Positions 1-8,086 are shown, counted from the first letter of the stretch. The stretch: DNA of 18,695 bases from an uncultured Clostridia bacterium (GCA_947629895.1 CANRFP010000021.1:1-18695), one strand, 5' to 3'. Notes: generated by a model not told the origin, from the sequence alone. A program made the numbers and translations.

Positions 1-2100
1 ATCTTAAAACTTTCTGATGGTGAGCCTATTGTCACTCCTGCACAAGACGTTGTGCTTGGTTGCTACTACTTGACACTTATCAGACCAGGCGCAAAGGGTG
101 AGGGTAAAATCTTCACTTCCAAAAATGAAGTTATTTATGCTTATCAAACAAAAAATCTTGACTTGCAAGCGGAAATCACAGTTAGATTGTCCAAAGAAGT
201 TGACGGAAAAACTTACACAAAACGAGTTAAAACATCTGTTGGTAGAATTTTATTCAACAACATCATTCCTCAAAATCTTGGCTATGTTGACAGAACAAAT
301 CCAGACAACATCTGCGAACTTGAAATCAACCGCCCTGTTAAGAAAGGCGATTTGAAGAAAATTGTGGCTGACTGCTATGACAAATTTGGCACAACAGAGT
401 GTTCAAAACTTGTTGATAGATTGAAAGAAACAGGTTACAAATATTCAACTTTGGCTTCAATTTCAGTTAATATGTATGACATTCAAGAGCCACCTGAAAA
501 GGCACAAATTTTGAAAGATGCCGAAGCAAAAGTTCTTGAAAATGAAAAGATGCTCAGACGTGGACTTATCACGCAAGAAGAAAAAGTTAACGAAAACATT
601 ATTGTTTGGAACGATGCCGTAACTCAGGTTTCAAACCACATTTTGGAAGATATGGACACATTCAATCCATTCAGCCTTATGGTTTCATCTGGGGCGCGTG
701 GTGATAAAACCCAGTTGAACTCCGACTGCGGACTTATCGGAATTAAAGCAACCGCATCAGGACAAAAGAATGACACACCAATTAAATCATCCTTCAAATC
801 TGGCTTGAGCCCAATTGAATACTTCATCAACTCTCGTGGTTCTCGTAAAGGTTTGTCCGACACCGCTTTGAAAACGGCTGACTCTGGATATTTGACACGT
901 CGTCTTGTTGATATTGCACAAGACGTTGTTGTCACAACAGAAGACTGCTTTGCTGATGCCGGCGAAAAAGTTAAGGGCGTTACAGTTGGAGACCTTGTTG
1001 TTGACGGCTTTGTTATGGAAACGCTTAAAGAACGTATCTATGGCCGTGTTGCAGTTGAGGACATTGTTAACCCTAAAACAAAAGAAGTTATTGTTCCTGC
1101 AAACACAATGATTTCAAAAGAACAAGCTGACAAAATTGAAAAAGCCGGAATTAAAGAAGTTCAAATTCGTTCACTTATCACTTGTCGCTGCAAACACGGC
1201 GTTTGTGCAAAATGCTATGGCAGAAATTTGGCTGGAAAAGATATGGTCACTCTTGGCGAGGCTGTTGGAATTATTGCTGCTCAGTCAATTGGTGAACCAG
1301 GAACGCAGTTGACTCTTAGAACCTTCCACTCTGGTGGTGCGGCCGTTGCTGCCGACATCACACAAGGTTTGCCTCGTGTTGAAGAAATTTTCGAAGCAAG
1401 AAGGCCAAAAGGTGAGTGCGTTCTTTGCGAAGTTGCTGGAAAGATTAAACTTAAAGAAGACGCTAAAAATTATTATATCACTGTTGTCACAGGCGAGGGC
1501 GACATCGATTATGAAGTTAGAAAACCAGCTGTTTTGAAAGTTAAGAATGGTGACACGGTTGAGCCGGGAACACAGCTTACTGCCGGCTCAATCAACCCAA
1601 GCGACCTCTTGGTTACAAAAGGTTTGAAAGGCTTGCAACAATATTTGTTGAGTGAAGTTATTGCTGTTTATCGCGGACAAAACGTTAGCGTTAATGATAA
1701 GCACATCGAAATTATCATAAGACAAATGCTTAAAAAGGTTAAAATTGAAGATAGTGGCGACACAAACTTGCTTTCTGGCGAAATTGTGGACATTTCAAAA
1801 TGCGAAGAAGAGAACGAAAGAGTTCTTGCAAAGGGCGGCAAACCTGCAATCGCAAGAAGAATTTTGCTTGGAATCACAAAAGCATCACTTTCAACAGAAT
1901 CCTTCCTTTCCGCTTCATCCTTCCAGGAAACATCAAGAGTGCTTACAGATGCAGCGCTTAAAGGAAAAGTTGATAACCTTATCGGCATTAAAGAAAATGT
2001 TATCATTGGAAAACTTATTCCTGCCGGCTCTGGCTTGAAGAAATATCGCACAGTTGTTCCTGTTAAAGTTGAAAAGGACGAAGAGGTTGTTGGCGAATAA
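1..2100 (+). CDS. rpoC: RNA polymerase beta' subunit, C-terminal part (5' truncated by window edge)
   Basis: This is the last 699 codons of the beta' subunit, open from base 1 to the TAA at 2098-2100. It forms the catalytic core of RNA polymerase with beta. The fragment begins just after the region holding the NADFDGD magnesium motif, which lies outside the window. Visible landmarks are SGARG (codons 230-234) before the bridge helix, a strongly conserved bridge-helix stretch from [20 protein letters not shown], zinc-ribbon cysteines C316, C395, C402 and C405, and the trigger-loop start around codons 426-443 ([18 protein letters not shown]). The C-terminus is complete and lacks the large gammaproteobacterial trigger-loop insertion, as is usual in Bacillota. 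The odd part is codons 239-252, the F-loop, where the near-universal AGMRGLM-type sequence is replaced without any length change. The rest is ordinary. Identity is certain. Confidence 0.98.
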   Translation: MLKLSDGEPIVTPAQDVVLGCYYLTLIRPGAKGEGKIFTSKNEVIYAYQTKNLDLQAEITVRLSKEVDGKTYTKRVKTSVGRILFNNIIPQNLGYVDRTNPDNICELEINRPVKKGDLKKIVADCYDKFGTTECSKLVDRLKETGYKYSTLASISVNMYDIQEPPEKAQILKDAEAKVLENEKMLRRGLITQEEKVNENIIVWNDAVTQVSNHILEDMDTFNPFSLMVSSGARGDKTQLNSDCGLIGIKATASGQKNDTPIKSSFKSGLSPIEYFINSRGSRKGLSDTALKTADSGYLTRRLVDIAQDVVVTTEDCFADAGEKVKGVTVGDLVVDGFVMETLKERIYGRVAVEDIVNPKTKEVIVPANTMISKEQADKIEKAGIKEVQIRSLITCRCKHGVCAKCYGRNLAGKDMVTLGEAVGIIAAQSIGEPGTQLTLRTFHSGGAAVAADITQGLPRVEEIFEARRPKGECVLCEVAGKIKLKEDAKNYYITVVTGEGDIDYEVRKPAVLKVKNGDTVEPGTQLTAGSINPSDLLVTKGLKGLQQYLLSEVIAVYRGQNVSVNDKHIEIIIRQMLKKVKIEDSGDTNLLSGEIVDISKCEEENERVLAKGGKPAIARRILLGITKASLSTESFLSASSFQETSRVLTDAALKGKVDNLIGIKENVIIGKLIPAGSGLKKYRTVVPVKVEKDEEVVGE

Positions 2101-2110
2101 TAAATAAAAC

Positions 2111-2138
2111 AAAAAAACTTGAATTTTCAAGTTTTTTT
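2111..2138. terminator. Bidirectional AT-rich terminator between rpoC and the Nudix gene
   Basis: A 13-bp perfect inverted repeat (AAAAAAACTTGAA / TTCAAGTTTTTTT) with a 2-base centre starts 11 bases after the rpoC stop and runs into T-rich sequence. Read leftward, the hairpin overlaps the Nudix stop codon and is also followed by T-rich sequence. It can therefore end transcription from both converging genes. Confidence 0.75.
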
Positions 2139-2740
2139 TATTTTTTCTTTACTTTTTCCATTTCTAAACACTTTTGTTTGTAATAAAAGCCGCGAAGTTG
2201 AAGCCTAGATTGCAGTCCAAAATTTTCTTCGTCCAACATTTTGTTCAAAGTTTCCAAATCCACAACTTTAACCGTTATATCCTCAAATTTATCAAGATGT
2301 TGTTTTTGATTTAATTCAACTTCTGCCTCAAAACAAATTATGCTCTCATCACAAAAGCCGGCACTGCTGTATGACAACTTTTCTGTTTGGCAAATTTTGA
2401 CAACTTTTGCGCCAATTTCTTCTTCAAGTTCGCGTTTTGCACTTTTTAATGGCTTTTCACCTTTTTCAATTAAGCCTGCGGGCAAGCTATAAATATATTG
2501 ATTTATTGCAAACCTAAATTCTTTGATTAACACAATTTTAAGATTTCCATTTTCGTCAAAAAAATATGGCAAAATTCTCACCGCATCGGGAGATGGTGTT
2601 TTGCTTATCACATCGGGCACATCTTTACGTGAGGCTATCTCATACAATATTTCGCCATTTGGTGTTTTGTATTTTGCAAGATATAATTTTATGTATTTCC
2701 CGCCAGAAGTTTTTTCAAGGCTTATAAATTGATTTTTCAT
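2138..2740 (-). CDS. Nudix hydrolase, ADP-ribose pyrophosphatase-like
   Basis: The predicted protein has 200 residues. A complete Nudix box (G-x5-E-x7-RE-x2-EE-x-G) runs from G89 to about A111: GLIEKGE, then RELEEEIG. It is preceded by SLPAG and followed by a YSSAGFCDES segment, which resembles the PAG and SPG-x-(S/T)-x-E signatures of ADP-ribose pyrophosphatases. These enzymes hydrolyse ADP-ribose to AMP and ribose-5-phosphate; the exact substrate is inferred. I chose the ATG at 2738-2740. A longer frame continues 52 residues upstream, but it is a low-complexity L/I/F-rich stretch that crosses the promoter region and the start of ku. No Shine-Dalgarno precedes the chosen ATG, and a TATAAT lies 7 bases upstream, so the mRNA is probably leaderless. 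It is divergent from ku, with 92 bases between the start codons. Confidence 0.9.
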   Translation of the reverse strand: MKNQFISLEKTSGGKYIKLYLAKYKTPNGEILYEIASRKDVPDVISKTPSPDAVRILPYFFDENGNLKIVLIKEFRFAINQYIYSLPAGLIEKGEKPLKSAKRELEEEIGAKVVKICQTEKLSYSSAGFCDESIICFEAEVELNQKQHLDKFEDITVKVVDLETLNKMLDEENFGLQSRLQLRGFYYKQKCLEMEKVKKK

Positions 2741-2747
2741 GTTAATT

Positions 2748-2776
2748 ATTATAACACTTAAATGTTTATTAATCAA
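2748..2776 (-). promoter_or_regulatory. Sigma-A-type promoter of the Nudix gene (leaderless)
   Basis: On the minus strand, TTGATT (2771-2776) and TATAAT (2748-2753) are separated by exactly 17 bases. The -10 box ends 7 bases before the ATG, so transcription should start at or within a base or two of the start codon. Confidence 0.65.
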
Positions 2777-2797
2777 ACAAATCCGCAGTATTATAAT
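2769..2797 (+). promoter_or_regulatory. Probable ku promoter
   Basis: A perfect TATAAT at 2792-2797 lies 35 bases upstream of the ku ATG. The -35 candidate at 17-base spacing (TTAATC, 2769-2774) is poor. The element overlaps the divergent Nudix promoter on the other strand, so one regulator bound here could affect both genes. Confidence 0.5.
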
Positions 2798-2832
2798 TTG
2801 AAAAATGTTAAAAATATCTAAAAGGAGGAGAA

Positions 2833-3588
2833 ATGGCTTATTATAAAGGAGCAATAACTTTTGGGCTTGTGTATATTCCAATAACGCTGAGTGCAAGCAT
2901 AAAAGAAAACGATATTGGCTTTAACATGATTGAAAAAAACACCATGTCCCGCGTGAAATATAAAAAAACTTGCGTGGACTGTGACGATAAAGAAGTGAAA
3001 AATGAAGATATTGTTAAGGGCTATCAATATGAAAAAGGGAAATATGTGATTTTTAGCGACAAAGATTTTGAAAAAATTAAAACGCCAAAAGATAAAAATA
3101 TAACAATTGAGCAATTTGTGAATTTGGATGAAGTTGACCCAATTTATTTTGACAAGGCATATTATGTCACTCCAACGGGAGGCGAAAAGGCTTATGGGGT
3201 TTTGCTTGAAGCGATGCAGGCAAAGAAAAAGGCCGGCCTTGCAAAAACAGTTTTGGGCACAAAGGAAACTTTGCTTTTGATAAGAGCAAGAGATGGCAGA
3301 ATGCTTGTGAACTCTCTTTACTTTTTTGACGAGGTGCAAAGAAATCCAGAGATAAAATTGCCAAAAATAGAAAAGAAAGAACTTGACCTTGCAGTGAGTT
3401 TGATTGAGCAAATGAGTGAGCCTTTTAAGCCAGAAAAATATAAGGATGAATATAATGAAAAATTAAAAAAGGCAATAAAACGAAAAATTGCAGGGCATGA
3501 TATTGTTGAGCAAAAAGAGAAGGCAGAGCCAACAAAAATAATCAATTTGATGGATGCGCTTCAAAAAAGTTTAAAACAAGCAAAATAA
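2833..3588 (+). CDS. ku: Bacterial Ku, DNA end-binding protein of non-homologous end joining
   Basis: The product is a 251-residue Ku-core protein. Bacterial Ku forms a homodimeric ring that threads onto double-strand break ends and recruits LigD. The N-terminus (YYKGAITFGLVYIPITL) matches the family's W-K-G-x-I-S-F-G-L-V opening, and the beta-barrel and bridge regions follow, including ALYGVLLE-like AYGVLLEAMQ and LLLIRARDGRMLVNSLYF. Length is at the short end for bacterial Ku, with only a short basic C-terminal tail (ending in a K-rich helix) and no long lysine-rich extension. The start is fixed by AAAGGAGG at 2820-2827, ideally placed before the ATG. It is followed by the two LigD genes on the same strand after a 125-base, very AT-rich gap. 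Identity is certain; the LigD partnership follows from family knowledge and context. Confidence 0.96.
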   Translation: MAYYKGAITFGLVYIPITLSASIKENDIGFNMIEKNTMSRVKYKKTCVDCDDKEVKNEDIVKGYQYEKGKYVIFSDKDFEKIKTPKDKNITIEQFVNLDEVDPIYFDKAYYVTPTGGEKAYGVLLEAMQAKKKAGLAKTVLGTKETLLLIRARDGRMLVNSLYFFDEVQRNPEIKLPKIEKKELDLAVSLIEQMSEPFKPEKYKDEYNEKLKKAIKRKIAGHDIVEQKEKAEPTKIINLMDALQKSLKQAK

Positions 3589-3713
3589 AAAAATAATTAA
3601 AAAATAATAAAAAATGCCAAAAAAATTAAAAAAATAAGCAAAAAAATAAAAAAAATTAGCAAATATATATATTTTGTTAATTTTTTTATATTTTTTTACA
3701 CAATATTTTTATT
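3589..3713. other. Extremely AT-rich spacer between ku and the LigD ligase gene
   Basis: Only about 10 of 125 bases are G or C. It consists of A-tracts on the ku side and T-tracts on the ligase side, with a TATATATAT run near 3664-3672. There is no hairpin with a GC stem and no Shine-Dalgarno before the ligase ATG at 3714. A poor promoter-like pair (TTGTTA at 3674, CACAAT at 3699) is the best I can find. Confidence 0.6.
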
Positions 3714-5135
3714 ATGAAACTTAAAAAATATAATGAAAAAAGAAATTTTGAAAAAACAAGCGAACCTATTGGAAAAGTTAAAAACGAAAAACAAAATAGG
3801 TTTGTTGTTCAATATCATGAGGCAAGAGCAAAGCATTATGATTTTAGGTTGGAACACAGCGGGGTGCTTTTAAGTTGGGCAGTTCCAAAAGGATTTTCCT
3901 ATGACACAAAAGTGAAAAGGCTTGCGGTGAAAGTGGAGGACCATCCCTTAGATTATATAAATTTTGAAGGGATTATTCCAAAAGGGAATTATGGCGCGGG
4001 CACAGTGCAAATTTTTGACAGTGGAAATTACACGCCCGTTTGGGATATGGAATATGGTTTAAAGAAAGGGCATTTGAAATTTGTGCTGTTTGGAGAAAAG
4101 TTGAAAGGCGAATGGTCACTTTTAAAAACACAAAATGAAAATTGGCTTTTGATTAAATCGGATGATGAATATTCGGGCAGAGAAGAACAAAAATTGACAA
4201 AGCACAAAAATCCATTTTCAAATTGTGAGGTGCAACTTGCCACGCTGACTGAAAACATTCCAAAGGGCAAAGATTGGATTTTTGAAATCAAATATGATGG
4301 ATACAGAATGTTGGCATTTTGCGAATATGGCAAAGTGAAGCTTTTTTCAAGGAACAAAATTGATTACACCAACAAATTTCCGCAACTTTTAAATGAACTG
4401 AAAACTTTGTGTGAAAAACATTCGTTCGTTTTGGATGGGGAAGTTGTTGCTTTTGACGAAAATGGCAGAAGTGACTTTGCGCTTTTAAAAGAAAAAATGG
4501 GAGAGGGCGATTTGTATTATGTTGTTTTTGACATATTGGCGTTTCAGGGCGAGGATTTGAGAGACAAAAGTTTAGGCAAGCGAAAAGAATTTTTGAAAAA
4601 ACTTGCCTTGAATGGACATTTGATTGAAAGTGCATATGTTGCTGGAAAGGGAAAGGAATGTTTTGCTCTGGCAAAGAAAATGAACTTAGAGGGCATTGTG
4701 GCAAAGAAAATTTCTTCCACTTACAACGGAACAAGAGATGAAACTTGGCTGAAAATTAAGTGTAGGCACAGACAAGAGTTTGTGATTGCAGGGCTTGTTA
4801 CAACTGAAAAAAATCCTGTTTTAAGCGCCTTAATATTGGGCTACTATGAAGGTGATAAATTGATTTATGTTGGAAAGGTTGGAACGGGCTTCAATGCAAA
4901 AAACAGGTTTGAAATTGCAAAAAAACTTAAAAAAATTGCAAAAAAACCTGCTTTTTTTGAAAATTTTCCTAAATTTAACAACGAAAATGTGATTTGGGTT
5001 GAGCCAAAAGAGGTTGCAGAAATTGAATTTGCAGAACTTACGAAGGACAAAATTTTGCGTCAGCCAAGTTTTATTGCACTGCGCTTTGACAAAGATGCAA
5101 AAAGTGTTTTCTTGGAGGAAAAACATGAAGGATAA
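3714..5135 (+). CDS. ligD: LigD phosphoesterase + ATP-dependent DNA ligase (two of the three LigD domains)
   Basis: The protein has 473 residues in two domains. Residues 1 to about 150 are the 3'-phosphoesterase (PE) domain, which cleans 3' ends. It shows the family pattern H-x-A-x3-HYDFRLE, with H35, H41, D43 and R45 at metal or phosphate-binding positions, then SWAVPKG and IPKGNYGAGTV. From about 165 comes the ligase: catalytic K193 in EIKYDGYR, motif III at D241-G242-E243, motif IV EGIVAK at 326-331, motif V WLKIK at 345-349, then an OB fold ending in the family's LRQPSFIALR-type motif. The ligase is complete and should seal nicks after end joining. No Shine-Dalgarno precedes the ATG and no upstream in-frame alternative looks better. 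The gene overlaps the polymerase gene by 11 bases, so the usual third LigD domain is encoded separately. Confidence 0.95.
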   Translation: MKLKKYNEKRNFEKTSEPIGKVKNEKQNRFVVQYHEARAKHYDFRLEHSGVLLSWAVPKGFSYDTKVKRLAVKVEDHPLDYINFEGIIPKGNYGAGTVQIFDSGNYTPVWDMEYGLKKGHLKFVLFGEKLKGEWSLLKTQNENWLLIKSDDEYSGREEQKLTKHKNPFSNCEVQLATLTENIPKGKDWIFEIKYDGYRMLAFCEYGKVKLFSRNKIDYTNKFPQLLNELKTLCEKHSFVLDGEVVAFDENGRSDFALLKEKMGEGDLYYVVFDILAFQGEDLRDKSLGKRKEFLKKLALNGHLIESAYVAGKGKECFALAKKMNLEGIVAKKISSTYNGTRDETWLKIKCRHRQEFVIAGLVTTEKNPVLSALILGYYEGDKLIYVGKVGTGFNAKNRFEIAKKLKKIAKKPAFFENFPKFNNENVIWVEPKEVAEIEFAELTKDKILRQPSFIALRFDKDAKSVFLEEKHEG

Positions 5136-5973
5136 AGTTTTGGTTGTAGGTGTGGAAATTTCAAATCCAAACAAAATACTTTTTCCAAAAAGCAAAATTA
5201 AAAAAATTGACGTTGTGCAATATTATGAAAAAGTTGCCCCTCTTATTTTGCCACATTTAAACAGGCGGCTTTTAAGTGTTGTGAGGTGTCATGAAAACAT
5301 TGAAAGCGAAAAGTTTTTCAAAAAGCACCCAACCACTGAAAAAGAATTTGTTAAAACTGTTTGTGTGGGCGAGGATGAATATTTTTATATTTCCAATTTG
5401 AAAGAGTTGGTGTTTCAAGCGCAAATGGGCACTTTGGAATTTCACACTTGGGGGAGCACGGTGAAAAATTTGGATAAGCCAGATATTATGGTGTTTGACC
5501 TTGACCCAAGCGAAGATGTTTCGCTTGAAAAACTGAGAGACGGGGTGCGTTTGCTGAAAGATGTTCTTGACGGGCTGAAACTTAAATCCTATTTAAAAAC
5601 AAGTGGCGGCAAGGGATATCACATTGTTGTGCCATTTTCAAATTCGAAAGGTTGGGATTTCTTTGGCGAATTTTCAAGAGATGTTGCGCTTTTGTTGGAG
5701 GCCAAACATCCAAACATATTCACATCAAACATTCGCAAAAATCAAAGGCATGGCAGAATTTTTGTGGATTATTTGAGAAATAAAAAAGGCGCAACTTGTG
5801 TTGCAGCCTATTCTGTTCGCGCTCGCGAAAACGCCCCAATATCTTTTCCAATTTCTTGGAAGGAACTTGACAAAATTTCGCCGAACGAAGTTACAATTTC
5901 AAACTTTGAAAAATATTTATCAAAGCAAAATCCGTGGCAAGATTTTGCGCAAGAAAAGCATGTTTTAAAGTGA
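5125..5973 (+). CDS. ligD: LigD polymerase/primase domain protein (stand-alone PolDom)
   Basis: The 282-residue product is an archaeo-eukaryotic-primase-type polymerase that fills gaps and prefers ribonucleotides at broken ends. Visible motifs are FDLDP with catalytic D125 and D127, SGGKGYHIVVP (residues 160-170, including the conserved His), RIFVDYLRN with third acidic residue D215, and AAYSVRARENAPIS. The HTWGS segment (107-111) matches the family's H-x-W-G. The start is the ATG at 5125, seven bases or so after GGAGG at 5114-5118. The frame is open further upstream, but that part lies over the ligase OB fold and does not resemble PolDom. It overlaps the ligase gene by 11 bases in the +1 frame, which suggests translational coupling and a 1:1 supply of the two LigD halves. 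It ends inside the convergent mtaB gene, sharing 9 bases. Confidence 0.93.
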   Translation: MKDKVLVVGVEISNPNKILFPKSKIKKIDVVQYYEKVAPLILPHLNRRLLSVVRCHENIESEKFFKKHPTTEKEFVKTVCVGEDEYFYISNLKELVFQAQMGTLEFHTWGSTVKNLDKPDIMVFDLDPSEDVSLEKLRDGVRLLKDVLDGLKLKSYLKTSGGKGYHIVVPFSNSKGWDFFGEFSRDVALLLEAKHPNIFTSNIRKNQRHGRIFVDYLRNKKGATCVAAYSVRARENAPISFPISWKELDKISPNEVTISNFEKYLSKQNPWQDFAQEKHVLK

Positions 5974-7206
5974 TTGGCTCACCAACGCGCCGTCCTTAAA
6001 CAGCTTTTCAAATTTCACTTTCACAATGTCGCCAACTTTGAAATTGCCTTTGATGTAACACTTGATGTAATTTTCTGTGTAGCCTTCACAAAATTCGTCG
6101 TTTTTTTCTTCCACAAGCAAATTTCCATTTAGGTTGTTTTGTATAAATTCATTTTTTAGAACCTTGCCAACCGCTTCAAGTCGTTTCAATCTTTCCGCTT
6201 TAATTTTGCCGGACAAATCTTTATATATCTTTGATGCGGCAGTGCCTTCACGTTTGCTGTATGGGAATATGTGCAACTGTGAAAATTTAACCTTTTTTAC
6301 AAACTCCAATGTTTCTTCAAATTCTTTTTCCGTTTCTGTTGGAAAGCCAACAATAATATCTGTTGTTATGCCGGCATTTGGGAAATATTTTCGAATGGTC
6401 TCAACGCTTTTTTCAAATTCTTGTGTTGAATATTTTCTGTTCATCTTTTTTAAAACGCTGTCACTTCCGCTTTGAAGAGAGAGGTGAAAATGTGGGCAAA
6501 AATTTTTTAGGCTTTTTAGAGTTTTTAAAAAGGTTTCGTCAATCAGATTGTCCTCCATGGAGGAAAGGCGGAGGCGCTTATTGAATTTGTCAAGATTTTG
6601 AAGCAGCCTGCCCAGTGCCTTTTCGCCATTTTCTCTAAAATCTGAAACGTCAATGCCAACCAAAACCACTTCCCTAACGTTTTCTGGCAATTTGGAAACC
6701 TCATCCACAACGCTTTCAATTTTTCTTGACCTGCTTCTGCCTCTCAGATAGGGGATTATGCAATAGGTGCAAAAATTGTTGCAGCCGTCTTGAATTTTGA
6801 TGAATGCGCGCGAAAGGGTTTGGGCGGAATATAAATCGTCCTCATAATTTTCTGGCAACTCAAAAATTTCTTGGCCCTGCTTTTCAAGTTCGTCCAAAAG
6901 TTTTTTCTTGCCCGCCGTGCCAATTAAAAAAGTGACGTCATGGCCTTCAAATTGCTGTGGGCGATTTTGGCTTGCGCAGCCCATGATGTATATCTTTGCG
7001 TTTGGGTTGCATTTTCTGGCGCGCTCAATCATTTGCCTTGATTTCTTTTCTGCCTCATTGGTCACCGCGCAGGTGTTGATGATAAAAGCATCTGCATTTT
7101 CAAGTTTGTCAGATGTTTCAAAGCCTCTGTTTTTCAGTTCAAAAATGAGAGCATCGCTCTCATATTTGTTTACTTTGCAACCAAGTGTAAGAATTGATAT
7201 TTTCAT
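5965..7206 (-). CDS. mtaB: tRNA t6A37 methylthiotransferase (MtaB/YqeV family)
   Basis: This 413-residue radical-SAM enzyme converts t6A at position 37 of ANN-decoding tRNAs to ms2t6A. The N-terminal methylthiotransferase domain opens with TLGCKVNKYES, the signature that separates MtaB from MiaB and RimO, and carries the auxiliary cluster cysteines C10, C46 and C77. The radical-SAM cluster is C142-x3-C146-x2-C149 (GCNNFCTYC). The C-terminal 60 residues fit a TRAM RNA-binding domain. Length is slightly short for the family. The ATG lies one base after the rsmE stop (TAA-T-ATG), with no Shine-Dalgarno, so translation is probably coupled to rsmE. The rsmE-mtaB order is common in Bacillota. Its 3' end overlaps the convergent LigD polymerase gene by 9 bases with no terminator visible between them. 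Confidence 0.94.
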   Translation of the reverse strand: MKISILTLGCKVNKYESDALIFELKNRGFETSDKLENADAFIINTCAVTNEAEKKSRQMIERARKCNPNAKIYIMGCASQNRPQQFEGHDVTFLIGTAGKKKLLDELEKQGQEIFELPENYEDDLYSAQTLSRAFIKIQDGCNNFCTYCIIPYLRGRSRSRKIESVVDEVSKLPENVREVVLVGIDVSDFRENGEKALGRLLQNLDKFNKRLRLSSMEDNLIDETFLKTLKSLKNFCPHFHLSLQSGSDSVLKKMNRKYSTQEFEKSVETIRKYFPNAGITTDIIVGFPTETEKEFEETLEFVKKVKFSQLHIFPYSKREGTAASKIYKDLSGKIKAERLKRLEAVGKVLKNEFIQNNLNGNLLVEEKNDEFCEGYTENYIKCYIKGNFKVGDIVKVKFEKLFKDGALVSQSL

Positions 7207-7207
7207 A

Positions 7208-7912
7208 TTAGTTTTCGCTTAAAATTGATGCCAAACTCATCATTGCAACAGATGCTGTTTCTGTGCGGTATATCCTTTTTCCAAGACTGATTACTGTTGC
7301 GCCAGCTTCAACAAATTTGTCCTTTTCTTTTGAAGAGAAACCGCCTTCTGAGCCAACAATTATGGCAATGTTTTTCATTTTTTCAAGGCCTTTAATTTTT
7401 GTGCCCTTGTCCGCTCTTTCATTTGCAAAAAGAATGATGTCATATTTGCCAAATTCTGCAATAACTTTGTCAACATCAAGTGCGGCGCAAATTTCTGGGG
7501 GAACAGAACGCTCGCATTGTTTGCAAGCCTCTTTGGCAATGGCTTTCAATCTTTCAATTTTGTTTTCTGTTGGTTTTGCAACAACGTATTGAGAAATGAA
7601 TGGCACAACTTTGCTTATGCCAATTTCGGTTGCCTTTTGAACGATAAATTCAAACTTATCGCGTTTTGGCAAGGCTTGATATAGCACAATGTTTTTGTGT
7701 GGATTTCCTTCGCACAATGTTTTGCCAATAATTTTGCAAAATGCACATTTTTTGATTATCTGTTCAATTTCACAAGCATATTCATATTCATCGCCAAGAT
7801 ACACCATAACTTGGTCTCCAATTCCAAGCCTAAGCACATTTTTTAGGTGATTGAACTCTTCTCCTGTGATTTGAATTTGCCCGTTGACATTTTCGCCGAA
7901 AAATCTTCTCAT
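7208..7912 (-). CDS. rsmE: 16S rRNA m3U1498 methyltransferase
   Basis: The 234-residue protein belongs to the SPOUT/trefoil-knot family and methylates N3 of U1498 in 16S rRNA using SAM. The N-terminal PUA-like part opens with MRRFF and includes HLKNVLRL. The central LYQALPKRDKFEFIVQKATEIG block and the knot motifs GSEGGFS and LGKRIYRTETA are diagnostic; the family more often has GPEGG at the first knot motif. The ATG is preceded by GGAGGG, and a plausible promoter lies just upstream. It is the first gene of a two-gene leftward operon with mtaB. The prmA and dnaJ genes that often precede this pair in Bacillota are absent here. Confidence 0.95.
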   Translation of the reverse strand: MRRFFGENVNGQIQITGEEFNHLKNVLRLGIGDQVMVYLGDEYEYACEIEQIIKKCAFCKIIGKTLCEGNPHKNIVLYQALPKRDKFEFIVQKATEIGISKVVPFISQYVVAKPTENKIERLKAIAKEACKQCERSVPPEICAALDVDKVIAEFGKYDIILFANERADKGTKIKGLEKMKNIAIIVGSEGGFSSKEKDKFVEAGATVISLGKRIYRTETASVAMMSLASILSEN

Positions 7913-7935
7913 ATTCCCTCCAAATTTCTCTTTTT

Positions 7936-7964
7936 ATAATACATCAAAATCGCCAAAAAAGCAA
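7936..7964 (-). promoter_or_regulatory. Probable promoter of rsmE-mtaB
   Basis: On the minus strand, TTGCTT (7959-7964) and TATTAT (7936-7941) are 17 bases apart. The -10 box lies about 23 bases before the rsmE ATG, leaving a short leader that contains the GGAGGG ribosome binding site. Confidence 0.5.
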
Positions 7965-8024
7965 AGCAATTTGATATATTTTTTAAAATTATCACTTTTT
8001 TTGGTGTTTTATTTCACTTTTTGC

Positions 8025-8053
8025 TTGACTTTGCTCGGTTTATATGTTATCAT
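8025..8053 (+). promoter_or_regulatory. Strong extended -10 promoter of rpsU
   Basis: TTGACT (8025-8030), a 17-base spacer and TATCAT (8048-8053), with TG-T directly before the -10 box. Transcription should start near 8060, giving a leader of about 27 bases before the rpsU start. Confidence 0.75.
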
Positions 8054-8086
8054 CTTTCAGAATTTTTAAAGAAGGTGGTGAGAAGG

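Noticed and set aside
2741..2896. 52-residue N-terminal extension of the Nudix protein
   Set aside because: It is a low-complexity hydrophobic translation of the divergent promoter region and crosses the ku start. The Nudix fold begins normally from the ATG at 2740.
4999..5124. 42-residue upstream extension of the LigD polymerase
   Set aside because: It lies over the ligase OB fold in another frame, does not resemble PolDom, and the ATG at 5125 has a proper GGAGG site.
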